Below are positions 44,942 through 53,638 of a DNA stretch of 64,000 bases, piece by piece; position 1 is the stretch's first letter, and each line of letters starts with the position of its first letter. The DNA lies in contig NZ_JAGGQQ010000006.1 of the NCBI RefSeq assembly GCF_018613195.1, positions 292,422-356,421 on the forward strand, read 5' to 3'. The position numbers and the translations under genes were made by a program. The stretch is from Bacillus sp. ISL-45 (lineage in GTDB: Bacteria > Bacillota > Bacilli > Bacillales > Cytobacillaceae). Below the pieces are notes generated by a model. The model made no database searches. It saw only the letters and a program-made list of their open reading frames with translations, and was not told the origin of the DNA.

Positions 44942-44970
44942 AAGGAATCCTTGCAAACTAAGGATTCCTT
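44942..44970 (+). terminator. Terminator of VanW gene
   Basis: AAGGAATCCTT / AAGGATTCCTT perfect 11-bp stem followed by TTATTTTAC, 6 bp after the stop. Confidence 0.85.
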
Positions 44971-45063
44971 TTATTTTACAGGAAAACCTTTACAATGATG
45001 TGAATCTTTACGTACACTATTGGTAATAGATGGTTATGATACTTTCATAGGATGTGAGATAAC

Positions 45064-47148
45064 TTGCCTAAAAAAAAGAATACAACACCTGTCCGGGTTA
45101 ATATTTTGTTTTTTTCAGTCTTTATTCTCTTTTCATTGCTGGTCCTCCGCCTCGGAATCGTGCAAATTGTCCATGGCGAAGATTATAAACGCGAAATTAA
45201 CCGGAAAGAAGATGTGACAGTCAATAACCCTGTCCCGCGAGGAAAAATGATTGACAGAAACCATAAGGTTATTGTCGATAATAAGCCTCTGAATGCAATT
45301 ACTTATACGAATGATGGAGATTCCCAGAAGGAAATGCTCGAGGTGGCCGCAAAGTTGGCCCGAATCATAGACAAAGATACAGACAAAGTCCGGGAAAGAG
45401 ACATGAAGGATTTCTGGATGATCAAGTTTCCCGAAGAGGCAAAAAAACTAATAAAAGCGAAAGAAATGGAGCTTTTTAAAAATAAAAAGCTAAAAAATAA
45501 AGATTTATATAAGCTCCAAATTAAAAGAATTACAGATAAGCACCTTAGTCAGCTAACTAAGCAGGATATAGAAGAACTGGCCATTTTCAGCATCATGAAC
45601 AGCGGCTATAAATTTGTTCCGCAAATCATCAAAAACAAGGATGTCACACGGAAAGAATTTGCTGTGGTAAATGAAAATCTGGCATTGCTTCCTGGCGTCA
45701 ATGCTGCCACAGACTGGGACCGGGAATATAAGTATGAAGACACCTTCAAGCCTGTACTAGGCAGGATTACAACCAGCAGTGAAGGTCTACCGGCTGAGAG
45801 ACTCGATTATTTCATGTCACGGGGCTATACAAGAAATGATCGTGTAGGAAAAAGCTATCTCGAACTGGAATATGAGGATGTACTTCAAGGTAAAAAAGAA
45901 AAAGTTGTGAATGTGACTGATAAATCCGGTGAGCTTTTGGAAAAGGAATTAGTTTCAGAAGGCCAGCGTGGAAAAGATTTAGTACTTAGCATCGATATGG
46001 ATCTTCAGCTTGCTGTAGAGGAAATCATCGAGAAGGAACTCTGGGCAGCAAAAAGTTCTCCAGGGACAGGATTACTTGATAGCGCTTATGTTGTATTGAT
46101 GAACCCAAATACGGGTGAAATATTGACAATGGCAGGGAAGAGAATCGTAAAAGATAAAAAGACAAAAGAAGTATTCCTCGAAGATGATGCTCTGGGCAAC
46201 ATATCCAAAACCTTTAACGTTGGTTCTGTAGTAAAGGGTGCGACTGTTTTGACAGGCTATAAAGCAGGTGCAATCAATTCATCTACCAGATTTGATGATA
46301 GAGCACTTGATATAAAAGGTACTCCGATTAAAAAATCATATACCTATTTAGGGACCCCTAATGATATTGAGGCATTGAAGTTATCATCCAATGTCTTTAT
46401 GTTCCACACAGCCATACGGATTGGAAATGGTGTCTATCGATATCAGCAATCATTGAATCTAGACCCGAAAGTTTGGGATACGATCCGCAATTCCTTCGCC
46501 ACTTTCGGCCTTGGCATCCGGACAGGCATTGACCTGCCAAATGAACAAACCGGGGCAAAAGGGGGAAATTATCCAGTTGGTAAAGTACTCGATTTAGTGA
46601 TTGGGCAATATGATACGTATTCAAATATGCAGCTTGTCCAGTATATCTCTACGATAGCCAATGGAGGCTACCGTATGCAGCCAAGGATCGTAAAGGAAAT
46701 CCGGGAGCCTTCAAATAATGGCGAAGAGCTCGGTCCAATCTATAAATCTTTTCCTCCAAATGTACTCAACAATATTGACATAAAGGATCAGTGGCTTGAA
46801 CGTGTCCATACCGGTTTCAAAAAAGTTATGCAGGAGCCCGGCGGTACGGCATATAGGTACTTCAGCACAGCAACTTACTCGCCCGCTGGGAAAACCGGAA
46901 CTGCTGAGGCGTTCTACGATGGCCAATACCGGGTAAAAGGTGAGCAGCTGATTCAAACAATGAATCTTAGCCTTGTTGGCTATGCACCATCCGACAAGCC
47001 CGAAATCGCCATGGCTGTAATCGTACCATGGGCCTACCAGGGCAATGTTGACCACGGAGCCAATAAAAAAATCGGCCGTGCTGTGATGGATGCATACTTT
47101 AGCATGAAAAATGGAGCGAAAGAACATGCTGATGATACTGATGAATAA
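45064..47148 (+). CDS. Class B penicillin-binding protein, transpeptidase
   Basis: 694 residues. A short cytoplasmic part and one membrane anchor (ILFFSVFILFSLLVLRLGIVQI), a dimerisation domain, and a transpeptidase domain with the three motifs: SVVK (catalytic Ser in TFNVGSVVKGAT), SSN (LSSNVFMF) and KTGTAEA. It cross-links peptidoglycan; the layout matches Bacillus PbpA/PbpH (PBP2a/PbpH), which shape the side wall. TTG 45064 follows AGGATGTGAG. It lies 130 bp downstream of the VanW gene and has its own terminator. Confidence 0.93.
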   Translation: MPKKKNTTPVRVNILFFSVFILFSLLVLRLGIVQIVHGEDYKREINRKEDVTVNNPVPRGKMIDRNHKVIVDNKPLNAITYTNDGDSQKEMLEVAAKLARIIDKDTDKVRERDMKDFWMIKFPEEAKKLIKAKEMELFKNKKLKNKDLYKLQIKRITDKHLSQLTKQDIEELAIFSIMNSGYKFVPQIIKNKDVTRKEFAVVNENLALLPGVNAATDWDREYKYEDTFKPVLGRITTSSEGLPAERLDYFMSRGYTRNDRVGKSYLELEYEDVLQGKKEKVVNVTDKSGELLEKELVSEGQRGKDLVLSIDMDLQLAVEEIIEKELWAAKSSPGTGLLDSAYVVLMNPNTGEILTMAGKRIVKDKKTKEVFLEDDALGNISKTFNVGSVVKGATVLTGYKAGAINSSTRFDDRALDIKGTPIKKSYTYLGTPNDIEALKLSSNVFMFHTAIRIGNGVYRYQQSLNLDPKVWDTIRNSFATFGLGIRTGIDLPNEQTGAKGGNYPVGKVLDLVIGQYDTYSNMQLVQYISTIANGGYRMQPRIVKEIREPSNNGEELGPIYKSFPPNVLNNIDIKDQWLERVHTGFKKVMQEPGGTAYRYFSTATYSPAGKTGTAEAFYDGQYRVKGEQLIQTMNLSLVGYAPSDKPEIAMAVIVPWAYQGNVDHGANKKIGRAVMDAYFSMKNGAKEHADDTDE

Positions 47149-47174
47149 TTAAGGCTCCTCTCGCAGGACAAAGA

Positions 47175-47201
47175 AAAGCTGTGCCAATATGGCACAGCTT
47201 T
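47175..47201. terminator. Bidirectional terminator
   Basis: AAAGCTGTGCC / GGCACAGCTTT perfect 11-bp stem between the convergent PBP and lipoprotein genes. Confidence 0.85.
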
Positions 47202-47225
47202 CAGCTAATTTCCCAATTATTTCAT

Positions 47226-47735
47226 TTACAATTCTTTCGCAAGAGAAGGCCTGTTCATATCAAGGCTTTCAAATGCAGCGCCAATCTTTTCTTCACCTTG
47301 TGCGAATTTTTCATCGGCAGTATCAAGAGCTGGAGCATCTTTCTTTAGCTCTTCTGCTTTTAACTTGTATGATTCTGCAATATCTGAAAGTGCAGCTTCA
47401 AGATCCGCTTTTTGATCTTCTAATTCTGCAGGTACTTCCAGGCCTTCAACTTTAGCAGCAACTGCAGCTGCTGATTCACTTGCTGCTGCTTTCAATTCAG
47501 CTTGAGCCTTGGAATCTTCTTCTCCTTCATATGCATTAAGTTCAGCATCAGCCTCGTTGATAGAGCTCACAAGGTTCATGTAGAATTTGTACATAACACT
47601 CTTAGGATTAGCAGCTGGCTCAGCAGCCTCTTCTGTTTCTTTCTTTTCAGGTTTTGCTTCTTCTTTTTCAGCTGAACATGCAGTCAGCCCAATTGCGAAT
47701 GTAATCGCTAAAAGTAAAACCAAAAACTTCTTCAT
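47226..47735 (-). CDS. Secreted lipoprotein, alpha-helical, unknown function
   Basis: 169 residues. Signal peptide with a lipobox (LTAC, Cys near residue 20), then a Glu/Lys/Ala-rich linker (EEAKPEKKETEEAAEPAANPK) and a helical domain with many Ala/Glu heptads (about 50-160). It looks like a lipid-anchored spacer or binding protein on the outer membrane face. ATG 47735 follows AAGGGGAG. The family is not recognised. Confidence 0.8.
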   Translation of the reverse strand: MKKFLVLLLAITFAIGLTACSAEKEEAKPEKKETEEAAEPAANPKSVMYKFYMNLVSSINEADAELNAYEGEEDSKAQAELKAAASESAAAVAAKVEGLEVPAELEDQKADLEAALSDIAESYKLKAEELKKDAPALDTADEKFAQGEEKIGAAFESLDMNRPSLAKEL

Positions 47736-47894
47736 ACTTATACTCCCCTTCAATCTATATATATCGCTAAATGTGAAACCAGAATTTCACACAGCTTTTT
47801 CATTATAAAAGGATTATTTAACAAACTCAAATAATTTATGGTCCACTTTATGAAAAAGTCCCCACTTGCTAAAACGCAATAACGAATTACTTTT

Positions 47895-48365
47895 TCACCA
47901 CTTTACCATGATAATGAATTCGGTAATATCCGTTTTGAAATGATACTTATCTCTAAAACCCACTTTTTCATATAGCTTAATTGCCCTTTTATTAAACCCA
48001 GCAACAGTAAGCCTGAAAATCGCATGTGAGCCTAATGCCGCCAGCTCATTTAATACAAATGATAAAAATAAATAACCATTCCCCTTTCCTGTTAACTTAG
48101 GGTGTATTCCAATTCCAACGTCAATTGCCGGCTCAGTATATGCACCAAGCATTCTTCCCTTAGGAACCTGGGCAGAATGGCCACTGCAATAAAACCCGAT
48201 TAAATTCCCTTCTTCGTCTTCTACCGCGGTATATCCCTCATTAAGTAATTCATATATAGCATCATTGTTAACCTCATTGTTATAAAAATCATACGGCGGG
48301 TCATAATGCCAGCTTAGAATATCCATTGCAAGCTCTTTCGTCATTTCTCTGCTATATAAATTCAA
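47895..48365 (-). CDS. GNAT N-acetyltransferase
   Basis: 156 residues. GNAT pattern: opening YSREMTKELAMDILSWHYDPPYDFY, the acetyl-CoA loop KLTGKGNGYLFLSFVLNEL and closing NKRAIKLYEKVGF. TTG 48365 follows TGGAGG. The reading frame continues 32 codons upstream into a hydrophobic stretch that has no ribosome binding site; I reject that extension. Target unknown. Confidence 0.85.
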   Translation of the reverse strand: MNLYSREMTKELAMDILSWHYDPPYDFYNNEVNNDAIYELLNEGYTAVEDEEGNLIGFYCSGHSAQVPKGRMLGAYTEPAIDVGIGIHPKLTGKGNGYLFLSFVLNELAALGSHAIFRLTVAGFNKRAIKLYEKVGFRDKYHFKTDITEFIIMVKW

Positions 48366-48483
48366 GACTTTTCCTCCATTAACTATTTTGTCATTTTTTC
48401 GTAATAATATGTTTACTAGATTCCTCTGCGGGAATATTAGTAGTAACAAAACAAAAAACAACTAATGACAGGAGCGATTCATA

Positions 48484-48591
48484 ATGATCACTACATTCGC
48501 ATTACTTGGAGGAGCTTTCGCAATCGCCGCTGGACTCAATTTCTTCGCAGTTAATGAAAATGCATTTATAGATGACGAGGCAACTAACTAA
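48484..48591 (+). CDS. 35-residue hydrophobic microprotein
   Basis: A short frame MITTFALLGGAFAIAAG... with one predicted membrane helix (about residues 4-23) and an acidic tail ending DDEATN. AGGAGCG lies 7 nt before the ATG, and a perfect 10-bp terminator begins at its stop codon. The promoter would lie between the divergent GNAT and this gene, where an inverted repeat (ACTAGATTCC / GGAATATTAGT) is found at about 48414-48440. No family recognised; size and layout fit a real small membrane protein. Confidence 0.7.
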   Translation: MITTFALLGGAFAIAAGLNFFAVNENAFIDDEATN

Positions 48592-48614
48592 GAGACGCTG
48601 ATTGCAGCGTCTCT
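48591..48614 (+). terminator. Terminator of the microprotein gene
   Basis: AGAGACGCTG / CAGCGTCTCT, perfect 10-bp stem with a 4-nt loop, followed by TTTTTCTG. Confidence 0.88.
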
Positions 48615-48733
48615 TTTTCTGTGATTTAGAACATTTTTTGTATTTTTAATCTGTCGCAGGAAATACTAGAATGAAAGAGAATTAGTAAAGCATAAGTGTC
48701 TAGCCTCATATCTATTAAGGAGGTACGGAAAAA

Positions 48734-49297
48734 ATGCAGACACCAGAAATATTATCAGGCGAACAGGTCATATTGTCCAAGATTAAAAATCAAGATTTAG
48801 ACACATGGTGGGGTCTGATCCACAATGATGAGCATCCTGAATGGAAAAAATGGGATGCACCCTACTATCCTCTTAGGCGGATAAGCCTTGATAAGTTTAA
48901 AGAACAAATGACGAACCTTATCCATCAGGGATATGACAGAAAGTACCTTATTAAGGTAGACGACGAAATCATCGGAATGGTGACATATTATTGGGAACAT
49001 GAATCTTCACAATGGCTGGAAATCGGAATAGTCATTTATCTTCCAGAATATTGGAATGGCGGCTATGGGACAGATGCATTAAAAATATGGATTGCACACC
49101 TTTTTGAAACCTTCCCTATTCCAAGAATCGGATTTACAACCTGGTCCGGCAATTCAAGGATGCTTACGGTCGGCAAAAAACTGGGAATGGTTGAAGAGGC
49201 TAGAATCAGAAAATGCCGGCTTTATAACGGGAAATACTATGATTCAATAAAAATGGGATTATTAAGGGAAGAGTGGGAAGCCCAGCAACATTCATGA
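48734..49297 (+). CDS. GNAT N-acetyltransferase
   Basis: 187 residues. Layout of the RimJ-like group: WLEIGIVIYLPEYWNGGYGTDALKIWI (acetyl-CoA loop) and TTWSGNSRMLTVGKKLGMVEEARIRKCRLYNGKYYDSIKMG. AGGAGGTA precedes the ATG by 8-10 nt. Likely acetylates small amines, antibiotics or protein N-termini; unknown. Confidence 0.92.
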   Translation: MQTPEILSGEQVILSKIKNQDLDTWWGLIHNDEHPEWKKWDAPYYPLRRISLDKFKEQMTNLIHQGYDRKYLIKVDDEIIGMVTYYWEHESSQWLEIGIVIYLPEYWNGGYGTDALKIWIAHLFETFPIPRIGFTTWSGNSRMLTVGKKLGMVEEARIRKCRLYNGKYYDSIKMGLLREEWEAQQHS

Positions 49298-49345
49298 ATT
49301 GAATGTGTAAGTAACTTCACTGGATAAAAAACTTAAATCATTTCA

Positions 49346-49392
49346 AAAAAAGGCTAAAATGGCTTGGTACCCCAAGCTTATTCAGCCTTTTT
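49346..49392 (+). terminator. Terminator
   Basis: An outer AAAAAGGCT / AGCCTTTTT stem encloses an inner GGCTTGG / CCAAGC hairpin, followed by ATTATG. It lies about 50 bp after the GNAT stop. Confidence 0.7.
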
Positions 49393-49427
49393 ATTATGTC
49401 TCTTAACTGTCACCCCAGATTACTGTA

Positions 49428-49925
49428 TCACAGAATTCTAGCCATATAGAACTCATCTTTATATTGGCCATCGACAAGCAATGAATCTTGCTTCACTCCT
49501 TCAACTTCAAAGCCCATCTTTTTGTATAAAGTGATTCCTGCCCTGTTCTCTGACATCACTGTTAATTCCAGCCTGCGAATTCCAGCTTCTTTCCCCCAGC
49601 TAAAAAGCTCTTCAAAGAGCTTTGTGCCAATCCCGGCACCGCGGAAATCTTCCTTTATTCCAATAACAAGATAAGCTGTATGCTTATTTCGGCTTGCACT
49701 CCCTCCTTTTGCAATTAAATAACCTGCGAGTTCGTTTTCAGATTCAGCCAGGAAAATATTCGAGTTTTTTTCAGCCGTAAAAACCTTTATCATCTTCCTT
49801 TGAGCTTCAGGATTGAATTTCCTTTCACCAGGCCCAAAAAGCATAAAATTCGTAGTATTTTCAACCTCTCGAATGAGAGTGGCAAAACTCTCTGTATCTC
49901 GACCTTCCGCTTGTCGTATTATCAA
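49428..49925 (-). CDS. GNAT N-acetyltransferase
   Basis: 165 residues. Opening IIRQAEGRDTESFATLIREVE, core EDFRGAGIGTKLFEELFSWGKEAGIRRLELTVMSENRAGITLYKKMGFEVEGVK: a standard GNAT with the Q/R-x-x-G-x-G/A loop and the N-x-x-A-x-x-LY-x-x-x-GF end. TTG 49925 follows GAGGAGATC. Target unknown. Confidence 0.93.
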   Translation of the reverse strand: MIIRQAEGRDTESFATLIREVENTTNFMLFGPGERKFNPEAQRKMIKVFTAEKNSNIFLAESENELAGYLIAKGGSASRNKHTAYLVIGIKEDFRGAGIGTKLFEELFSWGKEAGIRRLELTVMSENRAGITLYKKMGFEVEGVKQDSLLVDGQYKDEFYMARIL

Positions 49926-49968
49926 TTAGATCTCCTCACTTCACTCAATATCTATACTCTATTCAAAA

Positions 49969-49991
49969 AAACAGAGGGCAGTCCTCTGTTT
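49969..49991 (-). terminator. Terminator of the YpuA gene
   Basis: AAACAGAGG / CCTCTGTTT followed on the - strand by TTTTGAAT. It overlaps the end of the YpuA stop codon. Confidence 0.82.
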
Positions 49992-50914
49992 TAAGAAAAG
50001 ATGCTCTTAATGCTATCAATTAACTCTTTAAAGAAGTTAGAGACTGATTCCAGGAACCCTTTGTCTCCAACTGCTTCCTCGATTCTCTTTTGGATATCAG
50101 TTGAAAGATTTTCCAACTGAGTTTTAACATTATCAAAATTGATATTCAAGTCCCGCATCTTATTGAACAAGTCAACTAGAAGCTGTCTGTCTTCAGGGCT
50201 AAGCTGTATCTCAAGGGATTTTAGCTTTTCATCAATAATCTTCTCGATTTCTTCTTTTGTTGCCGGGTTTTGAGCAGCAATCTCTTTTTTGATTTCTGTC
50301 AGGAGCTCGCTCACTTTATCTTGATCAAGCCCCTCTTTTTTTGCCAGTTTTGTCGCCAGGTTCAATTCCTGGTTCGCAACTTCGGTTCGATCCTTATCCA
50401 AGGCAGTTCCTTCACCCTCATCATATGCCTTATAGATTCCCACTAGAGCCGAGTGGCCAGTAACCTTGACCGGTGAAGCGACATCTACAATAGCGTCCTC
50501 AATCCCAGCAGTCAACAACGCATTGGCATACATCTCGTCAGTAACTTCAGTAATATTCTCAGGAGTGACCTGGTTGATAACCAGTCCCTCTCCAGTATCC
50601 TTCCTGGTAATTTTGGCAGATGAATACATATTCGAATGTTCATCTCCGTTTATATAGGTTACAAGATCTTTTCCTGTTACGACGATTTCCTTAACCTTTG
50701 AAGAATCTTTGACTCCCAACAGCTTCCTGACCTCATCTTTTTGCTGATCAGAAAGTGCTTCCCCATACACAACAATGGGAGGACCGTATTTCTCGTTAAT
50801 GACATCCTCGTCATTGTCATTGGAAGCAAATGCAGGAACAGCAGCATTCCCCAGTAAGATAACAAATAGGCTCAGTACTAGCGAGATTTTTATCAAGTGT
50901 TTAACTTTCATCAT
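49991..50914 (-). CDS. ypuA: DUF1002 secreted protein, YpuA-like
   Basis: 307 residues. Signal peptide (KISLVLSLFVILLGNAAVPAFA, cleavage near residue 30), then the DUF1002 domain: YGPPIVVYGEALSDQQKDEVRKLLG, NMYSSAKITRKDTGEGLVINQVTPENIT, AIVDVASPVKVTGHSALVGIYKAYD. The C-terminal part has helical coils (about 185-300). Matches B. subtilis YpuA, an outer-surface protein induced by cell-wall stress, of unknown action. AAGGAG lies 7 nt before the ATG. Confidence 0.88.
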   Translation of the reverse strand: MMKVKHLIKISLVLSLFVILLGNAAVPAFASNDNDEDVINEKYGPPIVVYGEALSDQQKDEVRKLLGVKDSSKVKEIVVTGKDLVTYINGDEHSNMYSSAKITRKDTGEGLVINQVTPENITEVTDEMYANALLTAGIEDAIVDVASPVKVTGHSALVGIYKAYDEGEGTALDKDRTEVANQELNLATKLAKKEGLDQDKVSELLTEIKKEIAAQNPATKEEIEKIIDEKLKSLEIQLSPEDRQLLVDLFNKMRDLNINFDNVKTQLENLSTDIQKRIEEAVGDKGFLESVSNFFKELIDSIKSIFS

Positions 50915-51126
50915 ATGTTTCTCCTTCTTCTGCTTATTTCACCTACATATTTACCCTGCTTACACCATTTAGAACCTGAAAAATGACCCCGCTCATTTCA
51001 GCTCTTTTTTCAAAGGCTCCCTTATTAATACGAATATTTTCGCAAGAAAGTTTCATAAAAAAGAATAGCTCCTGAAAAGGAACAGGGAATTTCGTTTCAC
51101 TTCAATTTCCACACAAGCATTTTGCC

Positions 51127-51867
51127 TTACTGAAATATATCATTTTCATTTAAAAATCTAAGATTCTCTGTTGATGAACCACCACTGCCAAACCCATTCA
51201 TGTTAGGGTAAGAAGGGGACTCAGTGATACCTTCAGTTGTTGTCGATTGCCAGCCAAAGTAATATTGAGCTGGCGGAAAAAAATCAGCAAATAAAGAATC
51301 CGGTATCATTGATGCCATCAGTTTATTTTCTGCTTCCATATACTTTTGCCAATCTTCAGGAATAGAAGTATAGCCATATGACTTCTCTCCAACCTCTGCC
51401 CTGAAACCCATTTGTATACCGGGATCATAATGATGCTTCCCTTCACTGACAGAAAACCCGCGTTCTTTTATCAAATATAACGTCAAATAATCCAAATTAT
51501 TCTCCGGATGAAAATTCCACATAATATAGTGTGATGCCGGGTCATCAGTATCAATCTTCCAGATTTGCGGCATGCTCCCGGTAGAAAAGCTTGATAATTG
51601 CCACTCATGCTTTTTCCACTCCCAAAAGCTTATACCATGACCTTCCTCTTCAGTAATGAAAGGAATATACACATGCTTGTCATCAAGAAAAATCCTGTCC
51701 TGTATTTCCGCAATTCCAACTCTATTATAAGGGTCATTCAAGGTTGCCTTTATTTTCTCCTGATCCGGAAGGGTTCCTGGAGACGCTAGATAATACCAAT
51801 AAAAAACCCCGCCAGCAACCATTAACATCAGGATAAGCAAAAGCGGCACGAGCACCTTTTTGCGCAT
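51127..51867 (-). CDS. Membrane-anchored protein of unknown function
   Basis: 246 residues. One N-terminal membrane segment (LVPLLLILMLMVAGGVFYWYYL), then an extracellular domain with many Trp and Tyr residues (FWEWKKHEWQLSSF, HYIMWNFHPENNLDYL). No motif recognised. It starts 4 bp after the stop of the preceding gene on the same strand, so the two are one operon and probably work together. AAGGGGGAG precedes the ATG. Confidence 0.75.
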   Translation of the reverse strand: MRKKVLVPLLLILMLMVAGGVFYWYYLASPGTLPDQEKIKATLNDPYNRVGIAEIQDRIFLDDKHVYIPFITEEEGHGISFWEWKKHEWQLSSFSTGSMPQIWKIDTDDPASHYIMWNFHPENNLDYLTLYLIKERGFSVSEGKHHYDPGIQMGFRAEVGEKSYGYTSIPEDWQKYMEAENKLMASMIPDSLFADFFPPAQYYFGWQSTTTEGITESPSYPNMNGFGSGGSSTENLRFLNENDIFQ

Positions 51868-51871
51868 GAAG

Positions 51872-52576
51872 TTACTCCCCCTTCTTCAGCAAAGATTTTT
51901 CTGCACGAAAGTATACTTGCTTTTGGCCAGTAGAAACCAGAATCCCTTTTCCATCTTGTTCTATAAATAGCATTGGTTCGATACCGCTGCCCCATTTTGC
52001 TGTGATTCCTGCCAGCTGATATGGAAACCTTTCTTCAGCTTTAGAAAGCTCACCTGCAGACTCAAAGGCATCGTAGTACCATTTTTCACTATATACAGCC
52101 TCTTCTTTGAAACTGTCTAATTGATCAAGAAAAGAGTCCCTGTCCAATACCTTGCTTCCAGCAGAGGGGTGCGTTTTAATGACCTTAGCTTTGTTGAGAT
52201 CTGAAAGATAGGTTGATATTTCATTTGCAGGGAATATAGCCGAATGGATTAGAGGATTGATTAGCGAAACTGCCAAAAAGATAAAATTGGCCAAGAAACC
52301 TAACCAGGCATATTTACGATACTGATCCCAGCTTATGCCCTCATTTTTCCGCGAATAAATCCCATATAAAATCCAAACACCAAGAGGAAGAATGGCTAGT
52401 TTTATTTGCTGGTCCATGTATGGCAGGTTAATAGAGAAAGAGAATAAGCCAACAAAAAGAACAACTGCCAGTTTCCATATTATTGGTTTTACATCCTGCT
52501 TCCTATAAATCCGCCTTGCCAGAATAAAAATTGCACCCCAAGCCAATAAATTCAAAACAACACCCGGAGCGTGCAT
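51872..52576 (-). CDS. Integral membrane protein of unknown function
   Basis: 234 residues. Four to five hydrophobic segments in the first 120 residues (VVLNLLAWGAIFILARRIY, WKLAVVLFVGLFSFSINLPY, ...), then a hydrophilic domain (SAGSKVLDRDSFLDQL...EERFPYQLAGITAKW). ATG 52576 follows GAGGTGG; an in-frame GTG at 52585 overlaps that ribosome binding site. First gene of the pair with 51127; the YdcF gene lies 33 bp upstream on the same strand. Confidence 0.75.
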   Translation of the reverse strand: MHAPGVVLNLLAWGAIFILARRIYRKQDVKPIIWKLAVVLFVGLFSFSINLPYMDQQIKLAILPLGVWILYGIYSRKNEGISWDQYRKYAWLGFLANFIFLAVSLINPLIHSAIFPANEISTYLSDLNKAKVIKTHPSAGSKVLDRDSFLDQLDSFKEEAVYSEKWYYDAFESAGELSKAEERFPYQLAGITAKWGSGIEPMLFIEQDGKGILVSTGQKQVYFRAEKSLLKKGE

Positions 52577-52609
52577 ATGTACCACCTCATTTTCTTTTAT
52601 TTCTTATTC

Positions 52610-53194
52610 TTAATTGAATAGACTGATGATAAAATATTTCGTCAACGCTAAATATTCCCTTGTATATGACTTGATTACTGCCTGAATTGGCGTCTTTGCA
52701 GGTAAACCATGTAAGGTCAATTCTTCATTGTCTGCAATCATCTTTGCTCGGTAAATATGGAAATCATTTGTCACTACTAAGCCGGCTTCTGCTCCTTCGG
52801 GTATGATTTCTTTTGAAAATCGGATATTTTCATATGTGTCAGTCGATCTATCTTCCAACAGCACTCTGGATTCTTCAATTCCATGCCCGATCAGTTCCCT
52901 TTTTATTGATTCGGCTTCAGATATATCCTCCCCTGGTCCTTTGCCGCCAGAGGCTATTGCAATAGTATCGGGGTTGTCTTTTAGATACATTGCTGCATGG
53001 TCAATTCTGTATTGCAATGCCAGGGATGGAACAGTTCCTTTCACACGTGCTCCCAGAATGATCATATAATCTGCATTCTCTGGCACATCCATTTTAGCGT
53101 TTTCAACTATTTTATAATGCAGGAAACCTACATAGAATACTGAAATGAGAAGGCATGCTGCCACAAGCTTTTTTAACAATGCTTTTTTTTTCAT
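52610..53194 (-). CDS. YdcF family protein (DUF218)
   Basis: 194 residues. One N-terminal span, then the DUF218 domain: ADYMIILGARVKGTVPSLALQYRIDHAAMYLKDNPDTIAIASGGKGPGEDISEAESIK, LLEDRSTDTYENIRFSK, LVVTNDFHIYRAKMIA. Members are linked to cell-envelope metabolism (E. coli ElyC/SanA types) and bind SAM in one case. GAAGGGTGG precedes ATG 53194. It lies upstream of the two unknown membrane genes and may belong to their operon. Confidence 0.9.
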   Translation of the reverse strand: MKKKALLKKLVAACLLISVFYVGFLHYKIVENAKMDVPENADYMIILGARVKGTVPSLALQYRIDHAAMYLKDNPDTIAIASGGKGPGEDISEAESIKRELIGHGIEESRVLLEDRSTDTYENIRFSKEIIPEGAEAGLVVTNDFHIYRAKMIADNEELTLHGLPAKTPIQAVIKSYTREYLALTKYFIISLFN

Positions 53195-53430
53195 GAATTT
53201 CCCACCCTTCAAATTGCTAATCTAATATTACCATCGTTTACCATAGAAGGTTTGCAATTTTATTAAAAAAGGATAAAAAACATCAAAAATCGACTGTTAA
53301 TCCGAATAAATTCACGGTCCTTTTCCCAAGAAGAAAATATGGTAGTGTTTCTTCACTTTCTTTGCCGAAAGCCAACTAGTTTTGTCACCAGGAAAGGAAA
53401 AGATAAAGAAAAAGCGAAATTTTATTAAAA

Positions 53431-53615
53431 GGCTGTTATTGTAAAGATCGGTGTTAAAATCCTAAAGCCGATTTTAACCTGATAAAAGCCATTTTGTATT
53501 TCGGTACTAAGTTTTTCAAGCTCTTTTCTCATAATAAGCGTTAATTTTGTGAAAAAACTTAGATATTTCAATCCTATTTTTGTAGTCAATAGCAACAAAG
53601 TTTCAGAAAAGAGCC
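53431..53615 (+). mobile_element. MITE-like element, copy F (185 bp)
   Basis: Starts GGCTGTTATTGTAAAGATCG and ends GTTTCAGAAAAGAGCC. Flanks TATTAAAA (53423-53430) and TATTATAA (53616-53623) are an 8-bp duplication with one mismatch. The right flank runs straight into the GAGGAGG ribosome binding site of racA. Confidence 0.88.
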
Positions 53616-53638
53616 TATTATAATGAGGAGGGATCAAG

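Noticed and set aside
45000..45063. Riboswitch or T-box leader upstream of the PBP or permease genes
   Set aside because: Leaders are too short and no conserved T-box or aptamer motif was seen anywhere in the window.
47226..47455. + strand frame opposite the lipoprotein gene
   Set aside because: Shadow of the Ala/Glu-rich lipoprotein; codon pattern follows the - strand gene.
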